Shown: positions 6,172-8,008 of the stretch, piece by piece
How positions within the stretch are numbered: position 1 is the first letter of the stretch
How the letters are laid out: each line of letters begins with the position of its first letter
Assembly: GCA_905373625.1 (NCBI GenBank)
Contig: CAJPTS010000075.1
Location: 1-8,008 of the forward strand
Direction: 5' to 3'
Source: Bacteroidia bacterium
Lineage (GTDB): Bacteria; Bacteroidota; Bacteroidia; Bacteroidales; CAJPTX01
DNA: 8,008 nt
Notes under the pieces: generated by a model
Seen by the model: only the letters and a program-made list of their open reading frames with translations
What the model was told of the DNA's origin: nothing
Databases searched by the model: none
Position numbers and translations under genes: made by a program

Positions 6172-6332
6172 CTCCTATTTGGCAGCAAAACTAGCCGATA
6201 GGTTCTGAGTGCTACGACGAAGCATCAATTACAAAAATCTGATTGTTACTATCCTAATTTCAATTTGTTCTATTTAATTAGAATTATAGAACTTTGTACA
6301 AGCATTTTGGGCACTGATTTTTGTAGGTTTGT
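6157..6332. other. mqnE-feoAB intergenic region
   Basis: 176 bp without a gene. From left to right it holds the tail of the mqnE terminator, a stretch with only weak short hairpins (TGCT/AGCA near 6209-6225), and an AT-rich block with the feoAB promoter and inverted repeat. No riboswitch or small RNA is recognisable. Confidence 0.6.
6264..6296 (+). promoter_or_regulatory. feoAB promoter with inverted-repeat operator candidate
   Basis: TTTG at 6264-6267 and GAACTTTG at 6289-6296 match the Bacteroidetes -33 (TTTG) and -7 (TAnnTTTG, one base off) elements with a 21-bp spacer, at the top of the normal range. The start site would fall near 6303, about 30 bp before the ATG. A perfect 7-bp inverted repeat, GTTCTAT (6267-6273) and ATAGAAC (6286-6292), fills the spacer and overlaps both boxes, with AATT repeats inside. 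A repressor bound there would block the promoter. Iron-dependent control by Fur is the natural guess for feoAB, but the site is not a textbook Fur box. Confidence 0.55.
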
Positions 6333-8008
6333 ATGAAACTAAACGAACTCTCGCTTCATCAGAAAGCACGAATAGTTACAGTTGGGGGCACGGGCGCCTT
6401 CCGTAAGCGTATCCTAGAAATGGGCTTTGTACAAGGACAGCCCGTAGAATTTATTAGCCGCTCGCCTCTGGGCGATCCCGCGCGTTACAAGATAATGGGC
6501 TACGAGGTCGCCCTGCGCAATGCGGAAGCTAGCCTCGTGGAGGTTGAATTGATAACCGAAGGGGTGGCTTCGACCACTAACGATACAACGCGCCCCCCTA
6601 TGCCCGCAGAGCCTGATGCACAAACCCCCGAGCACGCACGGAGGCAGGTGAGAGGGGAAAAGCTTAAGACGTTAAAAATTGCCTTGGTCGGAAACCCTAA
6701 TTGTGGCAAGACCTCCCTATTCAACTTCGCGGCGGGGGCGCATGAAAAGACAGGGAATTATAGTGGAGTTACCGTTGATGCGCGCGAAGGTCATATCACG
6801 TACGGTAACTATCGGATTAAGCTAGTAGATCTGCCTGGCACGTATAGCCTCACGGCTTATTCGCCCGAAGAACGTTATGTACGAGATTATATCTTGGGAT
6901 CTAAGCCAGATGTAATAATCAATGTGATCGACGCTACCAATCTGGAGCGTAATCTTTACCTCACCTTACAGCTCCGCGAGATGCGTGCCAAGTGTGTATT
7001 GGCTCTGAATATGTGGGATGAGCTTCGTGAGCGAGGTGATTATTTGAACCATCTGAAGTTATCAGAATTACTCGGAGCAGCGGCAGTGCCTACTAATGGG
7101 CGTACGGGAAAAGGGATCTCGCAAATGCTTGCGGCTGCCGTCGCCCTCTACGAGGGCAAGCAGTCTGAAACTGCTGAGCCTTTTGCAGAGTATGATACTT
7201 TTTTGCAAGAAGTAGTGGCGAAAGTCCGCCCCAAGGCTGATAGCGCCTTTCGGTATCCACTTTCCAATTACGAACTTTTGAAGCTCGTGGAAGGCGATCC
7301 AGAGATGCTTAAGCGCTCGGAAAAGGGGGATACGAACCACGGGTTAGCTACGGTGCTAAAAGAGGTAGGGCAAGAGGTTAAAGCGCGTACGGGTAAAGAT
7401 CCTGAGACATTTTGTACTGATGTGCGTTATGACTATCTGACTAGAGTAGTAAAACAATGCTACATCGCAGCGCCGCCCAAAAATACGCGTACGTTTAAGC
7501 AAAAAATTGACAGTGTACTCACGCATCGTATCTGGGGTATACCTTTTTTTCTCTTTTTTATGTGGTTAACTTTCTGGACCACGTTTACGGTGGGGCAGTA
7601 CCCGATGGACTGGATCGAGGCGGGGGTTGCTGCGCTTGGCGACTTGGTTAAGGAGGGGATGCCCGAAGGTTCGTTGCGTGATCTACTGACCGATGGAATT
7701 ATAAACGGGGTAGGAAGTGTAATTGTCTTCCTGCCACAAATTCTCATATTGTTTCTCTTTATTTCCATTTTTGAAGATACGGGGTACATGGCGCGTGCTG
7801 TCTTTCTGATAGATCGTACCATGCGCTCTTTTGGCTTACACGGGCGTTCGTTCATTCCCTTGGTCATGGGCTTCGGGTGTAACGTCCCTGCCATCATGGC
7901 CACGCGTACCATAGAAGATCGGAAGGTGCGTCTTACCACGATGTTGGTAAATCCGTTCATATCTTGTAGTGCCCGTTTGCAAGTGTACATTTTGTTAGTC
8001 TACACGTT
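6333..8008 (+). CDS. feoB: Ferrous iron transporter FeoAB fusion, 3' end outside window
   Basis: 558 residues are present and the frame is open at the right edge; the family's full length is about 800-850. The protein imports Fe(II) across the inner membrane. Residues 1-75 are a FeoA-like SH3 domain, a linker rich in Thr, Pro and charged residues follows (76-113), then the G domain: GNPNCGKT (P-loop, 120-127), Thr147 in SGVTVD, DLPG (166-169), NMWD (226-229) and the G5 region TNGRTGKG (254-261). A helical spacer (about 280-395) leads to the membrane part: a first segment from 402, the FLPQI gate region (466-470), MGFGCNVPA (512-520) and NPFISCSARLQVY (540-552). FeoA fused to FeoB is common in Bacteroidales. 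Gln549 sits where many FeoB proteins have proline (SCSARLPVY). ATG 6333 is chosen because the FeoA domain begins at once (MKLNEL). Confidence 0.95.
   Translation, partial: MKLNELSLHQKARIVTVGGTGAFRKRILEMGFVQGQPVEFISRSPLGDPARYKIMGYEVALRNAEASLVEVELITEGVASTTNDTTRPPMPAEPDAQTPEHARRQVRGEKLKTLKIALVGNPNCGKTSLFNFAAGAHEKTGNYSGVTVDAREGHITYGNYRIKLVDLPGTYSLTAYSPEERYVRDYILGSKPDVIINVIDATNLERNLYLTLQLREMRAKCVLALNMWDELRERGDYLNHLKLSELLGAAAVPTNGRTGKGISQMLAAAVALYEGKQSETAEPFAEYDTFLQEVVAKVRPKADSAFRYPLSNYELLKLVEGDPEMLKRSEKGDTNHGLATVLKEVGQEVKARTGKDPETFCTDVRYDYLTRVVKQCYIAAPPKNTRTFKQKIDSVLTHRIWGIPFFLFFMWLTFWTTFTVGQYPMDWIEAGVAALGDLVKEGMPEGSLRDLLTDGIINGVGSVIVFLPQILILFLFISIFEDTGYMARAVFLIDRTMRSFGLHGRSFIPLVMGFGCNVPAIMATRTIEDRKVRLTTMLVNPFISCSARLQVYILLVYT

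Noticed and set aside
6205..6228. Small hairpin GTGCT/AGCAT as a second terminator or RNA element
   Set aside because: Four base pairs with no T-run; too weak to support.
6324..6331. TAGGTTTG, a perfect TAnnTTTG match just before feoAB
   Set aside because: It would place the start of transcription inside the coding sequence beyond ATG 6333, and the nearest upstream TTTG (6306-6309) is only 14 bp away.
6292..6435. CTTTGTACAAG in the feoAB promoter region (6292-6302) and again in the FeoA part (6425-6435)
   Set aside because: An 11-bp repeat is expected several times by chance in 8 kb, and the second copy is explained by the conserved FeoA coding sequence.
7460..7990. 176-codon open frame on the minus strand
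   Set aside because: It lies wholly antisense to the membrane domain of feoB, whose frame is clearly coding, and its basic, Arg/Pro/Ser-rich product resembles no protein.

Overview
The window looks like a chromosomal stretch of a Bacteroidota bacterium, most likely a member of the order Bacteroidales. The grounds are a fused FeoA-FeoB iron transporter, a UPF0316/DUF2179 membrane protein and a secreted protein that both resemble Bacteroidales families, and promoter-like sequences that fit the Bacteroidetes TTTG / TAnnTTTG pattern instead of the E. coli one. The species cannot be named from the sequence.

Layout. Bases 1-223 hold no convincing complete gene. They are AT-rich and repetitive: an 18-bp direct repeat around a GC-rich core, a third partial copy, and four tandem 7-bp units that end 2 bp from the stop codon of the first gene. 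A minus-strand gene (224-1108) encodes a secreted conserved hypothetical protein. Across a 51-bp divergent gap, a plus-strand run begins: a UPF0316 membrane protein (1160-1744), a sugar-phosphate nucleotidyltransferase-like enzyme (1793-2695), a methyl-accepting chemotaxis protein (2794-4980) and the radical-SAM menaquinone enzyme MqnE (4990-6156). The gaps are 48, 98 and 9 bp, so at least mcp-mqnE is probably co-transcribed. A likely terminator overlaps the mqnE stop. After 176 bp, with a good Bacteroidetes-type promoter and an inverted repeat lying between its two boxes, the feoAB gene (from 6333) runs off the right edge.

How the genes relate. MqnE (futalosine-route menaquinone) and FeoAB (ferrous iron uptake) both suit an anaerobic or microaerophilic respiratory lifestyle, but nothing ties all the genes into one pathway. 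The chemoreceptor is the most unusual resident. It has a transmembrane, all-helical sensor, a well conserved signalling tip, a proline-rich tail of about 145 residues and a C-terminal DYESF that looks like a tethering site for adaptation enzymes. No cheA, cheW, cheR or cheB is present here. I found no clear sign of a wholly new system. The best leads are the receptor's tail, the operator-like repeat in front of feoAB, and the repeat block at the left edge.
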